64,000 bases of DNA from Ottelia alismoides (GCA_037367405.1 JAZKJV010010122.1:152001-216000), one strand, 5' to 3'; counted from the stretch's first letter, positions 22,590 to 33,860 are shown. Notes: generated by a model not told the origin, from the letters alone. Made by a program: numbers and translations.

Positions 22590-23914
22590 TCAAAATTCAT
22601 GAAACTTACCTAAAAGTTCATGATATTTTTCTCGAACTTCATCTTCAAGTTCACATGTGGCCTCCCTATCCGAATAGTTATGCCAAGCAACCTTTACCAT
22701 CTTAATAGTCTTCCTTCGTAATTGGTGTTCTTGATGATCAACAATGTGTGAAGGGCGCTCTTCATACGATAAATTTTTATGAACCTCGACAGGCTCATAA
22801 TGAATATATTTCCGCAACATGGAGACATGGAAGACATTATGAATATGCGAATACTGAGGTGGTAATGTAATGTGGTAGGCTACCTCGCCTACCCTATCCA
22901 ACACCTCAAAAGGACCAATGTATCGTGGACTAAGTTTTCCTTTCCATCCAAGTCTCAATACACCACGGGTCGGAGAAATCTTAAGAAAGACATGATCACC
23001 AACTGCAAATTCTAGTTCTCGACGGTTATCTGCATAGATCTGTTGTCTACTTTGAGCAATTAAGAGCCTTTTCTTAATTAGGTCAATCTTATCAGTACAC
23101 TTCTGCACGAGTTCTGGTCCGAGCAGTCTTCTTTCACCGACCGAGCAGTCTTCTTTCACCTACCTCGCTCCAACAAAGCGGAGATCTGCATGGCCTCCCA
23201 AAGAGAGCTTCATATGGAGTCATTCCAATGCTAGCCTGATAACTATTGTTATAGGCAAACTCAATAAGCGGAAGATTCTCATCCCAACTTCGAGCATAAT
23301 CCAAAGAATATGCTCTAAGCATATGCTCGAGAACCTGAATAGTTCTTGCAGATTGACCACCTGTCTAAGGATGGAATGCAGTACTAAACTTCAGCTTTGT
23401 ACCAAAAGCCTCCTGAAGTTTTTTTCCAAAATTTCCCGATAAATCTTGGATCTCGATCAGAGACAATAGAGGCAGGTATACCATGAAGCTTCACAATATT
23501 ATTCATGTATAAATTTGCTATGTTCGCAATTGACTCCTTTTTCTTTATTGGTAAGAAATGGGTAGACTTCGTCAATCTGTCCACGATCACCCATACGGTA
23601 TCATAATTAGTTGCATCGGTCTTTCGAAGACCCGTCACAAAGTCTATAGTGATATGTTCCCATTTCCATTCCGGGACCTCTAACTGCTCCAAAAGCCTGG
23701 CTGGTCTTTGATACTCAGCTTTAATTTGTTGACACACCAAACAACGAGAAATAAATTTCGCAATTTCCTTCTTCATATTTTTCCACCAAAAAATACGCTG
23801 GAGATCTTTAAACATCTTTGTACTTCTAGGATGCACAGTGAATTTTGAACGATGAGCTTCATCCAGAATCTCCTGCTTCAACTTTGCTTGCGAAGGAATC
23901 CATAAGCGATTCAT
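22590..23914 (-). pseudogene. Integrase with chromodomain-like tail (Tekay-type pol 3' part)
   Basis: The first frame (23384-23914) has the zinc-finger region (HRSKFTVHPRSTKMFKDLQR ... CLVCQQIK) and the start of the catalytic core (WKWEHITIDFVTGL, then VSDRDPRF). The next (23134-23322) has WDENLPLIEFAYNNSYQ and MTPYEALFGRPCRSP. The last (22590-23159) has the GPFEVLDRVGEVAYHI motif and a C-terminal segment LSYEERPSHIVDHQEHQLRR typical of chromovirus integrases. The joins are broken. One break coincides with a duplicated 22-base block GAGCAGTCTTCTTTCACC at about 23119-23161. In a working element this enzyme inserts the cDNA and the chromodomain guides targeting. Here it cannot be made whole. 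Confidence 0.88.
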
Positions 23915-23927
23915 AAACCTGATGTCA

Positions 23928-25331
23928 CTATCTGCAGCAAATGAAGAATTCTAAATTTCTCCCTTGACTTTTCTCAGCCAGAACATGATACTCAGGATCT
24001 TCTTTTTGAGCTCTCAATACTTTCTCTACTATTTCAGAATGTATCTGTATGCTAGATAAGGTAATCTTGTCACCTTTCTTGAAAGGATTCCAAGAAACAA
24101 AGTCATCAATCAACTTCTACTTTTTGATCATCAAGCTAGCTGACAAGGCATAGCCCTTTCGGCTCAAAGCATCAGCCACAACATTTGCTTTACCTAGATG
24201 GTAAGCAATTGAGAAGTCATGGTCCTTAAGGAATTCCATCCATCTTCGTTGGCGCATATTCAACTCTTTTTGAGAGAAAATATATTTGAGACTTTTATGA
24301 TCAGAGAAAACCTCAAATTTCTCACCATAAAGGTAGTGACGCTAGATTTTTAATGCAAATACTACAGCAGCAAGCTCTAGATCATGCGTAGGATAATTCC
24401 TTTCATGAATCTTCAACTGCCTCAAAGCATAAGCTATAACTTTATCATTCTGTATTAGGACACGTCCCAAACCATTCAAGCATGCATCAGTGTAGATGAC
24501 AAAACCTCCACAACCAGAAGTTAAAGTCAAGACATGAGCGGTGGCTAACCTCCTCTTCAATTCTTGGAAGCTATGCTCACATGCAGAAGACCATTCAAAT
24601 TTTATCCCTTTCCTGGTTAACTCGGTCAGGGGAAGTGAAATCTTTGAGAAATCACGAATGAATCTATGATAGTATCCTTCTAAACCAAGAAAGTTTCTAA
24701 TTTCTGTCATGCTCTATGGTTGCTTCCATTCTGAGACTGCCTCAACTTTGGCTGGATCAACAAAAATCCCATCCTTGAAAATAATGTGCTTAAGGAACAT
24801 AACTTTTTTCAACCAGAATTCATACTTGGAGAATTTAGCATAAAATCGGTTCTGCCTCAGAGTCTCCGATACGATTCTCAAGTGCTCTTCATGTAGCTCA
24901 ACACTCTGAGAATAAACGAGAATATCATCAACAAAAATAATGACAAAGTGATCTAAGAATGGTCGAAAGACACAATTCATAAGATCCATAAAAGCGCCAG
25001 GAGCATTAGTCAATCCGAATGGCATCACACAAAACTCGTAATGCACATAGCGTGTTCGGAAAGCAGTCTTCGAGATATCTTCCTCTTGAATCCTCAATTG
25101 ATGATAGCCGGATCGCAAATCAATCTTCGAGAAGACCCTTGCTGATTGGAGTTGATCAAATAAATCATCTATCCGTGGTAACAGATATTTATTCTCCACA
25201 GTCACCTGATTCAGCATTCGACAATCAATGCATAAGCGAAGTGATCCATCTTTCTTTCTCACAAATAAAACAGGTACACCCCATGGTGACACAGTGGGTC
25301 TGATAAAATCCCAAGTCAAGCAACTCTTCAA
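23928..25331 (-). pseudogene. Reverse transcriptase and RNase H (Tekay-type pol)
   Basis: Frame 24714-25331 holds the RT fingers and palm: [50 protein letters not shown] and the catalytic FVDDILVYS. An in-frame stop (a CCATAG context near 24713) separates it from 24342-24710 in the same frame, which carries the connection [16 protein letters not shown] and RNase H segments ([33 protein letters not shown]). 23928-24113 is the RNase H-to-integrase linker. The domain order is that of Ty3/gypsy pol. Normally it copies genomic RNA into DNA from the tRNA primer. Stops and shifts show it is inactive. Confidence 0.92.
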
Positions 25332-25379
25332 GTTGCTTCTTTAATTCTACCAGTTCGGCAGGAGCCATGCAATATGATA

Positions 25380-26058
25380 CCTTGAATATTGGTATAGTTA
25401 CAGGAACCAACTCAATAGTGAAATCAATCTCTCGCTGAGGTGGGTGTCTAGGCAATCTTCTGGAAAGACATCGGGAAACTCCCGAAAAATATTGAGATCA
25501 GATAACGATACGGTTGATGACTCAACCCTTATAATACTGGCAAGATAGGCTTCTCGCCCTTTCAAGATATGCGATGTGCCTTCATGGCAGAAATAATGCA
25601 CCGTTCGGAATCGGTGACATGCTCTTTAATAGCGATACCTGGAATCTGATGGCTTGCAACAATCACTCTCTTCTTACAACAATAAATGATACAATGATAT
25701 CGGGAAAGCCAATCCATCCCAAGGATAATGTCGGAGTCTGTCATCTTCATGACAATGAGGTCACTAGGAAGCTCGTGACCTTCACATATCAATGGAGCAT
25801 CTTGTATAAACTCCAGTGCTTTTACATTTCCCCCAATAAGGTGTGATAACCATCAAAGCAATATCTAAAAGTTTTGATTTGGCATCCGTGCTTTTTACTA
25901 GTGCCTTAGAAATAAAGCTATGTGTAGCACCAGTATCAAAAAGAATCTTTGCATGCAAATTAGCAATAAGAAGAGTACCTTCGATGACTTTGTCTTCCTT
26001 AGCAGCATCATCTCCAGTGGTGAGAGCGTATACTCGTGCAGGAACCTTTGGCCTTTGA
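25380..26058 (-). pseudogene. Retropepsin (protease) region
   Basis: On the minus strand AKILFDTGATHSFIS (about 25900-25960) contains the aspartic-protease DTGA active-site motif. The second half appears at 25562-25792 with LIVMKMTDSDIILGMDWLSR, the usual D-x-ILGMDWL of Ty3/gypsy proteases. A frame change separates the two. It lies between gag and RT as expected. Confidence 0.85.
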
Positions 26059-26079
26059 TCTTATCATTGAGCTGTGGAC

Positions 26080-27039
26080 TGCTTCCTAGGCTTCGAACAA
26101 TCACGAACAAAGTATCATTTCTCTCCACAGTTCAAACACTAACCATTCTTGAGATAGCATTCTCCAGGATGGAAACGATGACAGAAAGATCATTCAGAAA
26201 ATCTATTGTTTTACCCTGACTTGGAGGCTTGCTTTTGCTTCTGAGAATTTTTGAAATTTGTGTTCCTTTCAAATCGGTCCTTCCGATCATTGAGTGTCTT
26301 CTCCTCCTTTCGTCGCAAAAAAGTCTCGCTCCATGGTTGTGGCGCTTGCTAGGGCATCCTCCATAGTATTCGGCGTGCTAGAAAGGACCTTCGATCTCAA
26401 AGCAGGGTGAAGTCCCTCAATGAACTTCTGAGTCATCCGATACTCATCTGGACATAAGTGTGTAGCATACTTCAGTAAGCGATGAAACTTGTTGTTATAT
26501 TCAACGACATTCATATCTCCCTGCTTCAGATTAATAAACTATTGCTCCTTAATTAACTATAAGTGCATCGAAATATACAGCTCTCGGAAGAGTTTAACAA
26601 ACTCATCCCATAGAATAATCTCCTCTTTTTCAAATTTCCGCAATTGACAACTGTTCCACCAGTCCTTAGCAGGACCCTTCAGCTGATGGGTAGCAAAAGA
26701 GACCTTGCTATGATCTGGACATCTGATTGCGTTAAATAATTTCTCTATCTCCTCCAGCCATTGATCTGCTACCTCGGCATCCACTATACTCTCAAAGATA
26801 GGTGGATTCACCTTTAAGAATCTCTCAAAGGTGACTTCATCCCGATGCTCCTCACGAAGTCGCCTTTCTCTATCAAGTCGGCTCTCACGATATCTCTGAT
26901 CTTTGTCCTTACTCTGGTGGTGATCAGCTTGATCACGAATCAGTTGGGAGAGCTCCTCGACCGTCTTCAGTAACTTGACATTTTGTGCTGTCAAGTCATG
27001 AGAGCGACGATTCCGCTTACGATTCGAGACGGTCAACAT
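26080..27039 (-). pseudogene. Gag of the Tekay-type element
   Basis: 26557-27039 starts at the first ATG after the primer-binding site. It shows an arginine/glutamate-rich N-terminus, then the gag core (FLKVNPPIFES, ADQWLEEIEKLF, LKGPAKDWWNS). In the same frame 26287-26514 continues with MNVVEYNNKFHRLLKYATHL and FIEGLHPALRSKV. Two in-frame stops lie between them (about 26520-26556). A CCHC knuckle remnant follows at about 26080-26200 (CLNCGEK then a degraded second half). It would form the particle shell. Confidence 0.88.
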
Positions 27040-27130
27040 CTACAAATAGTGACAATCCTTTAGTCAGCTATTAACTATAAATATTATACGTCATCCTAAA
27101 ATTGAATAATATTCCTCTAATCTTCCATTT

Positions 27131-27143
27131 GGCTCTGATACTA
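27131..27143 (-). other. Primer-binding site, tRNA-iMet type
   Basis: On the element strand TAGTATCAGAGCC begins three bases after the end of the 5' LTR and differs by one base from the common plant TGGTATCAGAGC complementary to initiator tRNA-Met. Confidence 0.82.
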
Positions 27144-27146
27144 CAT

Positions 27147-29475
27147 TGTCACGTCCCTTTTTTTCGAAACATGGGAAAAATTACGGAAGCATCCCAAAAT
27201 AATGATTTTTTTCGAGTCCAGGAGTGAGACAAAACTCAATAGTCCGTAAATAACTTTCAGAGTGCCATATATAATGGAATAATAAAGAAACTTAACTAAT
27301 AAATAAAAGACTCATCAAGTTTGAACTACAGAATAAAATTAAATAAATCTATCAATAACTCCCGTACATTAATTTAATGAACTAGGATAAAGCAATGGCT
27401 CCTCAATTTAGCTGAGCAATCCAACCTCGTTCTCCGTTAAGCTGCAATGTTGTAAATCAATATTAGTCAAACGAATTTGACTAAGTATGCACCAATAATT
27501 TACGAGACATACAATCAATATCCATACACTATGAGTAATAAAGAATAAAAAGATGACAATTCCATACAATAAGGAATATAAATCAATAAAAAACAATGAA
27601 CTAAACAAGACTTTTCAACTATGCAAATCATCACGGGATAACAATAACAAATCAATAAATTTCCTTGAATATCACAAATTTTGTGACCATAATTCAATAT
27701 CCATATCAAATATAAATCAATACCATCTGCCGACAACGGGCAACCCGAGCGTGATAGAAGCCACCCCGTTCCCTTAAATAAAAAATTAAAGCTATAACAA
27801 ATATCAATATGGGGTCTCCTATCCAAACCCCAATGCAATGGACATCAGTACTGAGTCAACTGCTGTAGCAGAAAATTGTTTGAAAGTAGTGTAGGATTAC
27901 CCGTCTACAACGGTCAATTGGCGGAATTAACCTTCCGTGCGGTACCCGACCTGGTCAAAGTCTCCAATGGACTAACAATGAACAATGTCTACTCCCACAC
28001 AATAATGATGCCAAAATCAATAATTAATTTTCAATAAAATATTAGGACTAAAAATGCCAATTAATCTATATATCAAAAGACGATAATGTAACTATCTATT
28101 TATCATTTAACAATGAGTCCATAGACAAGCATTATGACAAAATATCAAATTAGCATCTGACTATCTAGAGTTTTACTAAGAAAATATAATCAAAGAATTT
28201 TAAGAGATTAAATAAAAGCAACAATCAATAAATGATAAAATCTAATGTGGGGTATAAATAACAATGGTATGTGACACAAGTTAATGTACATACCTCAATC
28301 TGCACGGATATATTTATAGGATTCTTCATCAACGAAAATCAATTTTCACCTAAATCAAAGAAAACTATCTTAACACCATATTCTACAGAAAATACCACTC
28401 GACGTTCTATCCGGTTACCACTCATCCAATGTGTTGGTAGTTAAATAACAATCAGTTAAATTTTATGATTACCATTATTCTTGTTATTAGCAGTAGTAGT
28501 TTTTTTTATCGATGAGTTTGGAAAAATATAATATATTGTAGGCCTATTTACAGAATAATATTTTATCTACAAAGGTTAACCAATATATAAAAAAATCCGT
28601 TTCTTTTCTAATGACGGGTGACTTGGGTTAAACAATAGATAGAAATGTAAGTTCTCATAAAATCAGTATTCTACGAAATAATATTTAAAAAAATAACCGA
28701 TTTATTTTAAAAGTTAGGTAATCTATGTTTATTTCTCCTAATATAGAACCACTATTTTAGTTTAATTGATAACGATTCCACGAATACATTGAATGCCCGT
28801 GTAATTCCAGGTACGAAACACTCCACTCTTCATAAAATCCTTTGATACAATTTTGATCCACCAACAATACAACAAAATTAAAATTTCATATTTGTCGCAT
28901 ACTATGTACATGATTCAAAGGATAAATTTCAGTTTTATTACAACAGAAAAAACTTCTTGAATCACAACATACAAGATAGGTAGCTATGTGGTTTCAATTT
29001 TTTTTGCTAGTAAAATACGTAGTTAACTTCAGCTATAAATTCTGGAAAATATATCAATATAATATTGAATCTGTGCATAATTTAAAGCCAATCTTACACG
29101 AATATACCGTACCGTATATGACCACCCATCTAGTGAGAAAAATATTAGAAAAAAGGATCAATAATTTACCTTGCTGCCAATGATCCCTACGACTTGATGC
29201 TGCTCAGATCCGTCAACTAACTTGAAATGCAACCGGACACAATAAACCCCCTCACAACAATTTTTTTTGTTCGGCAAGAAAAGAAAACCCAACGATCGAG
29301 ATGGTGGGAGATGAACGAGACTCACGTTAAGGATCAAACTCATTGCATGTTTGATTTGATCCATCCGATTATCTTGTATATAATAATATTATAAGAACCT
29401 GGTCAATTTCCATCGACTGCCCCTATTCTTTTTAAAAGTTATTTTTAAATTACTTTGTTTAATTTTGGCGTAACA
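27147..29475 (-). repeat. 5' LTR of the Tekay-type element (2.33 kb)
   Basis: In window orientation TGTCACGTCC to GGCGTAACA. Homologous to 19965-22566 but without the nested MITE. It is the promoter-bearing LTR for the minus-strand transcript. Confidence 0.92.
28310..28318 (-). promoter_or_regulatory. TATA-like box in the 5' LTR
   Basis: On the element strand CCTATAAATATATCC lies about 1.16 kb into the LTR. The same TATAAATAT is kept in the other LTR at 21271-21279. A plausible core promoter, with no further proof. Confidence 0.4.
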
Positions 29476-29616
29476 TAAAGTGTATTTCTTAGCTAATCAG
29501 TAAGGTGTTTAATACATATATAGATACCGCGTTGATATTCGTGAATTGTTATGGAATAAAAATCTAGTATATTTATATAGTGGGTAATCCGTCTAATGTG
29601 TGTATCTTTTAAGATA

Positions 29617-30759
29617 GGGATTTTATCACTTGTGCCCCTCTGAGATGTTGCAATATCAGTTATGTCCTTATCTTTTTGGTAATATCAGTTGTGCCCCTCA
29701 CTTCTTGCTATTTTATCACTTGTGCCCCTCGGGTTAGTGACCGTCCATCTACAGTGCAAACGGACGTTAACTTTGAGGACATTAGCGGAATTATTTTTTT
29801 TAAAAGGTTATGTGGTCATTTCTTCCTCCTCTTCCCCCAACCTCTTCTTCTTCCTCCTCTTCCCATCTTCTTCCTCCTCCTCCGACCTCCTCCTCCTTCC
29901 TCTCCGCCCCGAGCTCCCCGCAGCCCCTCCCCTCCCCGGCGCCGCACCTCCTCCCCCCCCCCCCCGCACCTCCTCCCAGCCCGCCGTCCCCTCCCCTCCC
30001 CGGCACCGCCCCCTCCCCTCCCCGACACCGCCCCCTGTGCCCCCTCCCCCTGGGCTGCACCCCTCCCAGCCCCGCACCTCCTCCCCTCGCCGGCGCCGCC
30101 CCCTGCTCCCCCTCCCCCTGGGTTGCACCCCCTCCCAGCCCCGCACCGCCACCTCCCCTCCCCGGCGCCGCCCCCTGCTCCCCCTCCTCCCAGCCCCGCA
30201 CCCCCTGCCCCGCTCCCCCTACTCCGCACCGCCACCTCCCCTCCCTGGTGCTGCCCCCTGGTCCCCCTCGTCCTGGGCTGCACCCCCTCCCAGCCCCACA
30301 CCCCCTGCCCCGCACCCCCTGCTCCGCCTCCCCTCCCTGGCGCCGCCCCCCTGGTCCCCCTCATCCCCTGCTCCCCCTCCTCCCAGCCCCGCACCCCCTG
30401 CTCCGCACCGCCACCTCCCCTCCCCGGCACCGCCCCCCTGGTCCCCCTCATCCTGGGTTGCACCCCCTCCCTCGCAAGCCCGCTTCTTCCCCAAGAAGAA
30501 GGTTTGCCTCGCTGGATGGAGATGAGTTAGAGAGATCCGGACCGTTGGGTGGGGGTAGGAGAGGGATGGACCATATTACCCTTCTTAACCACACCATGGT
30601 TTGAATAAACCATGGTTATTTTAGTTCTGACGGTCAATCTGACGGAAGGGCACAACTGATGACGGAGCAAGAAGTGAGGGGCACAACTGATATTACCAAA
30701 AAGATAGGGGCATAACTGATATTGCAACATCTCGGAGGGGCACAAGTGATAAAAATCCC
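29617..30759. mobile_element. Mutator-like TIR element with GC-rich cargo
   Basis: A 1143-bp element from GGGATTTTATCACTTGTGCC to the complementary GGCACAAGTGATAAAAATCCC end, flanked by a perfect 9-bp duplication TTTAAGATA (29608-29616 and 30760-30768). The inverted repeats are at least 130 bases, including internally repeated blocks (GATATTGCAACATCTC / GATATTACCAAAAAGAT). Nine-base TSDs and long TIRs are Mutator hallmarks. No transposase is present. The interior is a G/C-rich, largely C-strand minisatellite (29815-30520), so its architecture is that of a Pack-MULE, though the cargo is not recognisable as a host gene. Confidence 0.9.
29830..30500. repeat. GC-rich imperfect minisatellite (cargo)
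   Basis: Repeated modules such as CCCCTCCCCGGCGCCGCC, CCCCCTCCCAGCCCCGCACC and CACCGCCACCTCCCCTCCC recur in a partly ordered way with a rough period of 90-110 bases. Every frame on both strands stays open because the composition is almost free of A and T: proline/serine/alanine-rich on plus, glycine/arginine-rich on minus. I do not regard these frames as genes. Confidence 0.75.
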
Positions 30760-30795
30760 TTTAAGATATGCTATAGAATATATAATATTTTCAAT

Positions 30796-31250
30796 ATAGA
30801 GAGAGAGGACTGATTATTTGAGTAGGGTTTTTGTGAGACGATGAGATAGGAAATTCCGGACCACTAGTTTCAAATAGGAGAGAGAAGAGAGAATCTAATG
30901 GTCCAGAAATTCCCATCTTATCATCTCACAAAAATCCCATCTCACAAGTTTTGAATAGATTTTATCTCCTCTCTCTTGTTCTTCTCTCTCCTGGTTGAAT
31001 CTAGTGGTACAAAATCAATTCTCTCATGCCCTCACAGGTTTTGACTCTCATAGGATCACTCATCTAGAGAGAGAGGAGTGATCTTGTGAGATAGGAAATT
31101 CTGGATCACTAGTTTTAAGCATGGGAGAGAAAATCAGGAGAGAGAAAACAGAATCTAGTGCTCCAGAATTTCCTATTTCATCATCTTACAAAAATCTCAT
31201 CTCACAGGATCGTCTCTCTCTCTATCTCTCTCTATATAACACATGCATAC
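30796..31250. repeat. Palindromic MITE family C, two adjoining copies
   Basis: Two hairpins (about 30796-31060 and 31065-31245) with GAGAGAGA ends followed by GTGATCTTGTGAGATAGGAA and its complement. Internal inverted segments include GGAAATTCTGGATCACTAG / CTAGTGCTCCAGAATTTCC. Related copies lie at 33350-33885. They sit in GA/CT- or TA-rich microsatellite DNA, which may be their preferred target or part of the element. Confidence 0.68.
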
Positions 31251-31274
31251 ACACGCATATATACACATATATGT

Positions 31275-31823
31275 GGGTTAAATGGGGTTGCCCCCTGCGT
31301 GAGCTAACTTTGCTCCCCCGCGCCATTGCGCCCGTTTTTTTTATTTTTTTGAATATTTCTTCCGTAGATTTTCATCAGTATATCCCTATATTATGTCATT
31401 CAGATTTCACGTGAAATAGCGATTCATACGGTATTCATCCAGAAGGGTCGTTTTTAGCAATTCAGTTACCGCTAAAAATGGTTGTCTAGATGAGGCCATA
31501 TGAGTCTTTGTTTCGTACGAAATTTGAATAGCATATTCATCCCTATATCCCTCATATATTCCATTCGAATTTCGTCAGAAACAGAGACTCCTGTAGCCTC
31601 CATCCAGACAGTCATTTTTTAACGATCGCATGATTTTTTAAATCGACACTATCTCAATGGAGGCCGTAGGAGTCTCCGTTTCTGACGAAATTCGAATGGC
31701 ATATAAGAGGGATATAGGGATGAATATACATAGTGATATTTTTCAAAAAAAATTAAAAAAATGCCAAAATAGGGGGCGAGGCAGCCATGTTGATTGTCCC
31801 CAGGGGACAGCCCCATTTAATCC
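31275..31823. mobile_element. Fold-back MITE, copy F2 (two nested hairpins)
   Basis: Outer ends GGTTAAATGGGGTTGCCCCC and CAGCCCCATTTAATCC are inverted repeats. Inside are two successive hairpins of the family: one around 31335-31535, interrupted on its right arm, and a nearly perfect one at about 31530-31760 with ATTTCGTCAGAAACAGAGAC and its complement. One copy seems to have inserted into another. Confidence 0.75.
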
Positions 31824-31831
31824 TATATATA

Positions 31832-32239
31832 GGATAAAATGTGTATGCCCCCTAGGGGGAGCTAGCTTAGCTCCCCTACCCATTGTTCACATGTTTTTTT
31901 AATTTTTTTGAAAATAAAAATTATGCAAATTCATTATTATATTCCTATATTATGTCATTCAAATTTCATCCAAAACAGAGACCCCTACCCATTGTCTGGA
32001 TGGAGGTCGTAGGAATCTCTGTTTCACACGAAATTTGAATGGCATAATATAGGGATATAGTGATGAATATTTACGGAAAAAATTTTCAAGTCATAGGAGT
32101 CTCTATTTCTGACGAAATTTGAATGACTTATTAGAATGGTATAGTTATGAAAATTCATGGAGGTATTTTTCAAAAAAATAAAAAAGTGAAGAAAATAAAA
32201 ATGGAGTAGATAAGTTACCTACTCCATGGAGTAGGATCC
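31832..32239. mobile_element. Fold-back MITE, copy F3 (rearranged)
   Basis: Starts ATGCCCCCTAGGGGGAGCTA and ends in TACCTACTCCATGGAGTAGG. Between them are arms with TATGTCATTCAAATTTCATC and the complementary GAAATTTGAATGGCATAATA, plus an additional right arm from a second copy (TTTCTGACGAAATTTGAATG). A CT-rich simple sequence follows at 32240-32275. Confidence 0.65.
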
Positions 32240-32240
32240 A

Positions 32241-32274
<34 letters not shown>

Positions 32275-32281
32275 ATATATA

Positions 32282-33342
32282 GGGATTTTTACCCGGCAGA
32301 CCTTATAATCTTTGTAAATTACATCTACGACCTTTGAAACATCGTAATTCCTCCTTCGACCCTGTAAACTTGCTCTGTCTTATCCAACAAACCTTACCAT
32401 TAAATTGACACATCTAGAGTTAACTTCTTTGGGTTAAAAATGAGTTAATCTAAGCATTCCGCGATCGGACGGCTAGAATCACGGAAGAAAAGAAAAATTC
32501 CTCCCTCCTCTTACAGCTTCCCCTCCCACGAGTCTCGACCTGACGGGAGGAGGTGCGGGGGCAGCGTTCCACCTGGACGAGATAGAGCTTCCAGCGGCGA
32601 GGAAGATAGGGTGGGTGCTTCGCGGCGGGAGGAGATGGAGAGGGGCTTCAAATCGGCGGCGGGCCGGAGGGGGACTGGGGACGAGCCACGTGGTGCTGGA
32701 AGAGGGGAGTCAAACCGGCGTCCGGTCGGGGGGGGGGGGGGGGGGAGGGGGGCATCGTGGGGTGGTGGGGCTTCACACAGGAGACGGGCGGGGGCTTCAC
32801 CGGGCCGCCGCGGGAGGGGGAGGGGGGCCTGGGCTTCGCACGGGAGGCATCGCAGGGGTGAAGGGGGGGCGTCGGGCTGCCATGCGGGGAGGGGGGACCG
32901 TAGGGGTGCTTCGGCGAGGGCACTTCGCAGGAGCGGAGGTGTTGGGTTTCCTCGACCTGGGGGAGCTCTGCAGGGGTGGGGTGCTTCGAGCAGGGATCCG
33001 GTGGAGTGCCGGCCGCCGCGGGGGAGGGGGGAGGGGAGGTTTCGCAGGGGTACTTCGAGCAGGGAGCCGGTGGAGCACCGGCCGTCGGGGAGGAGCAATG
33101 GAGGCTAAGCAGGGGGAGGGAGAGTGAGTGGCATTTATGGTAAATTTGATAGATAAAATAGGTATAATGTACAAGAAGATAATAGAATCCGGTTAATTTT
33201 AACGGCTAAATGGATGAGGGTTAACCACAGGGTCTATAGGATAAAGGTTAACAAGTTTACGGGATCGAGGGAGGAATTACGATGTTTCAAAGGTCGTAGA
33301 GGTAATTTACAAAGATTATAGGGTCTACCAGGTAAAAATCCC
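32282..33342. mobile_element. Mutator-like TIR element with GC-rich cargo, GGGATTTTTACCC type
   Basis: 1.06 kb. The left end GGGATTTTTACCCGGCAGAC pairs with the complement of the right end (GGGATTTTTACCTGGTAGAC), and pairing continues for over 100 bases through TTTGTAAATTAC, TACGACCTTTGAAACATCGTAATT and GTAAACTTG. Flanks are TATATATA-rich, so a duplication is compatible but not provable. The interior 32480-33120 is very G-rich with a poly-G run near 32730-32746 and tandem-like modules (GCTTCGAGCAGGGA at about 32993 and 33053, 60 bases apart). No transposase. The element at 10845-11080 is a small relative. Confidence 0.82.
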
Positions 33343-33349
33343 ATATATA

Positions 33350-33860
33350 TATATAGAGAGAGAGAGAGAGGAGTGGTCCTGTGAGAGCAACAAGTTGTGA
33401 GAGCATGAGAGTGATGATTCTGGACCACTAGATTCAACCAACAGAGAGAAGATCGGGAGAGAGAAAACTGAATCTAGTGGTCCAGAATCACCCCTCCCAT
33501 GCTCCCACAACTTTTTGCTCTCACAGGATCACTCATATGTGTGTGTATGTATGAAGGTTGATCTTGTGAGTGCCAAAAATTGTGAGAACATGAGAGCAGC
33601 TATTCTGGACCATTAGATTATGTCTTCTCTCTCCTAGTTGATTGGAGGATGAGAGAGATGAGCAGAATTTAATGATTCAGAATCATTGCTATCATGCTCT
33701 CACAGTTTCTAGCTCTCACAAGATCAACCCTGTGAGAGCCAGAAATTGTGAGAGCATGAGAGCAGTGAATTTAGACCACTAGATTATGATCTTCTCTCTT
33801 CTCCTACCAATGAGCAGAGAGATGTCAGAATTTAGTGGTCCAAAGGCTCTAATAGGATCA

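Larger units (their letters stand above)
19965..29475 (-). mobile_element. Ty3/gypsy LTR retrotransposon, Tekay/Del chromovirus type
   Basis: A 9.5-kb element in reverse orientation, bounded by perfect 5-bp duplications TAAAG (19960-19964 and 29476-29480). It has two LTRs, a tRNA-iMet-type primer-binding site, a polypurine tract, and gag-protease-RT-RNase H-integrase order on the minus strand. The integrase carries a GPF motif and a chromodomain-like C-terminus (LSYEERP...REKYHELL), which together with LTRs over 2.3 kb points to the Tekay/Del clade. Many in-frame stops and shifts mean no intact polyprotein. In one stretch of about 200 bases compared by eye the LTRs differ at about 8 positions (roughly 4%), so insertion is old but younger than the Athila element to the right. 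Confidence 0.93.

Noticed and set aside
29676..30604. Long open frames (264-284 codons plus, 171-215 minus) rich in proline or glycine/arginine
   Set aside because: They overlap in several frames and both strands and come from an almost A/T-free minisatellite inside a TIR element. No domain, no start context, no codon signal.
32511..33127. Overlapping frames of 125-195 codons on both strands
   Set aside because: Same artefact: G-rich repetitive cargo inside a TIR element. The plus and minus frames are equally open.
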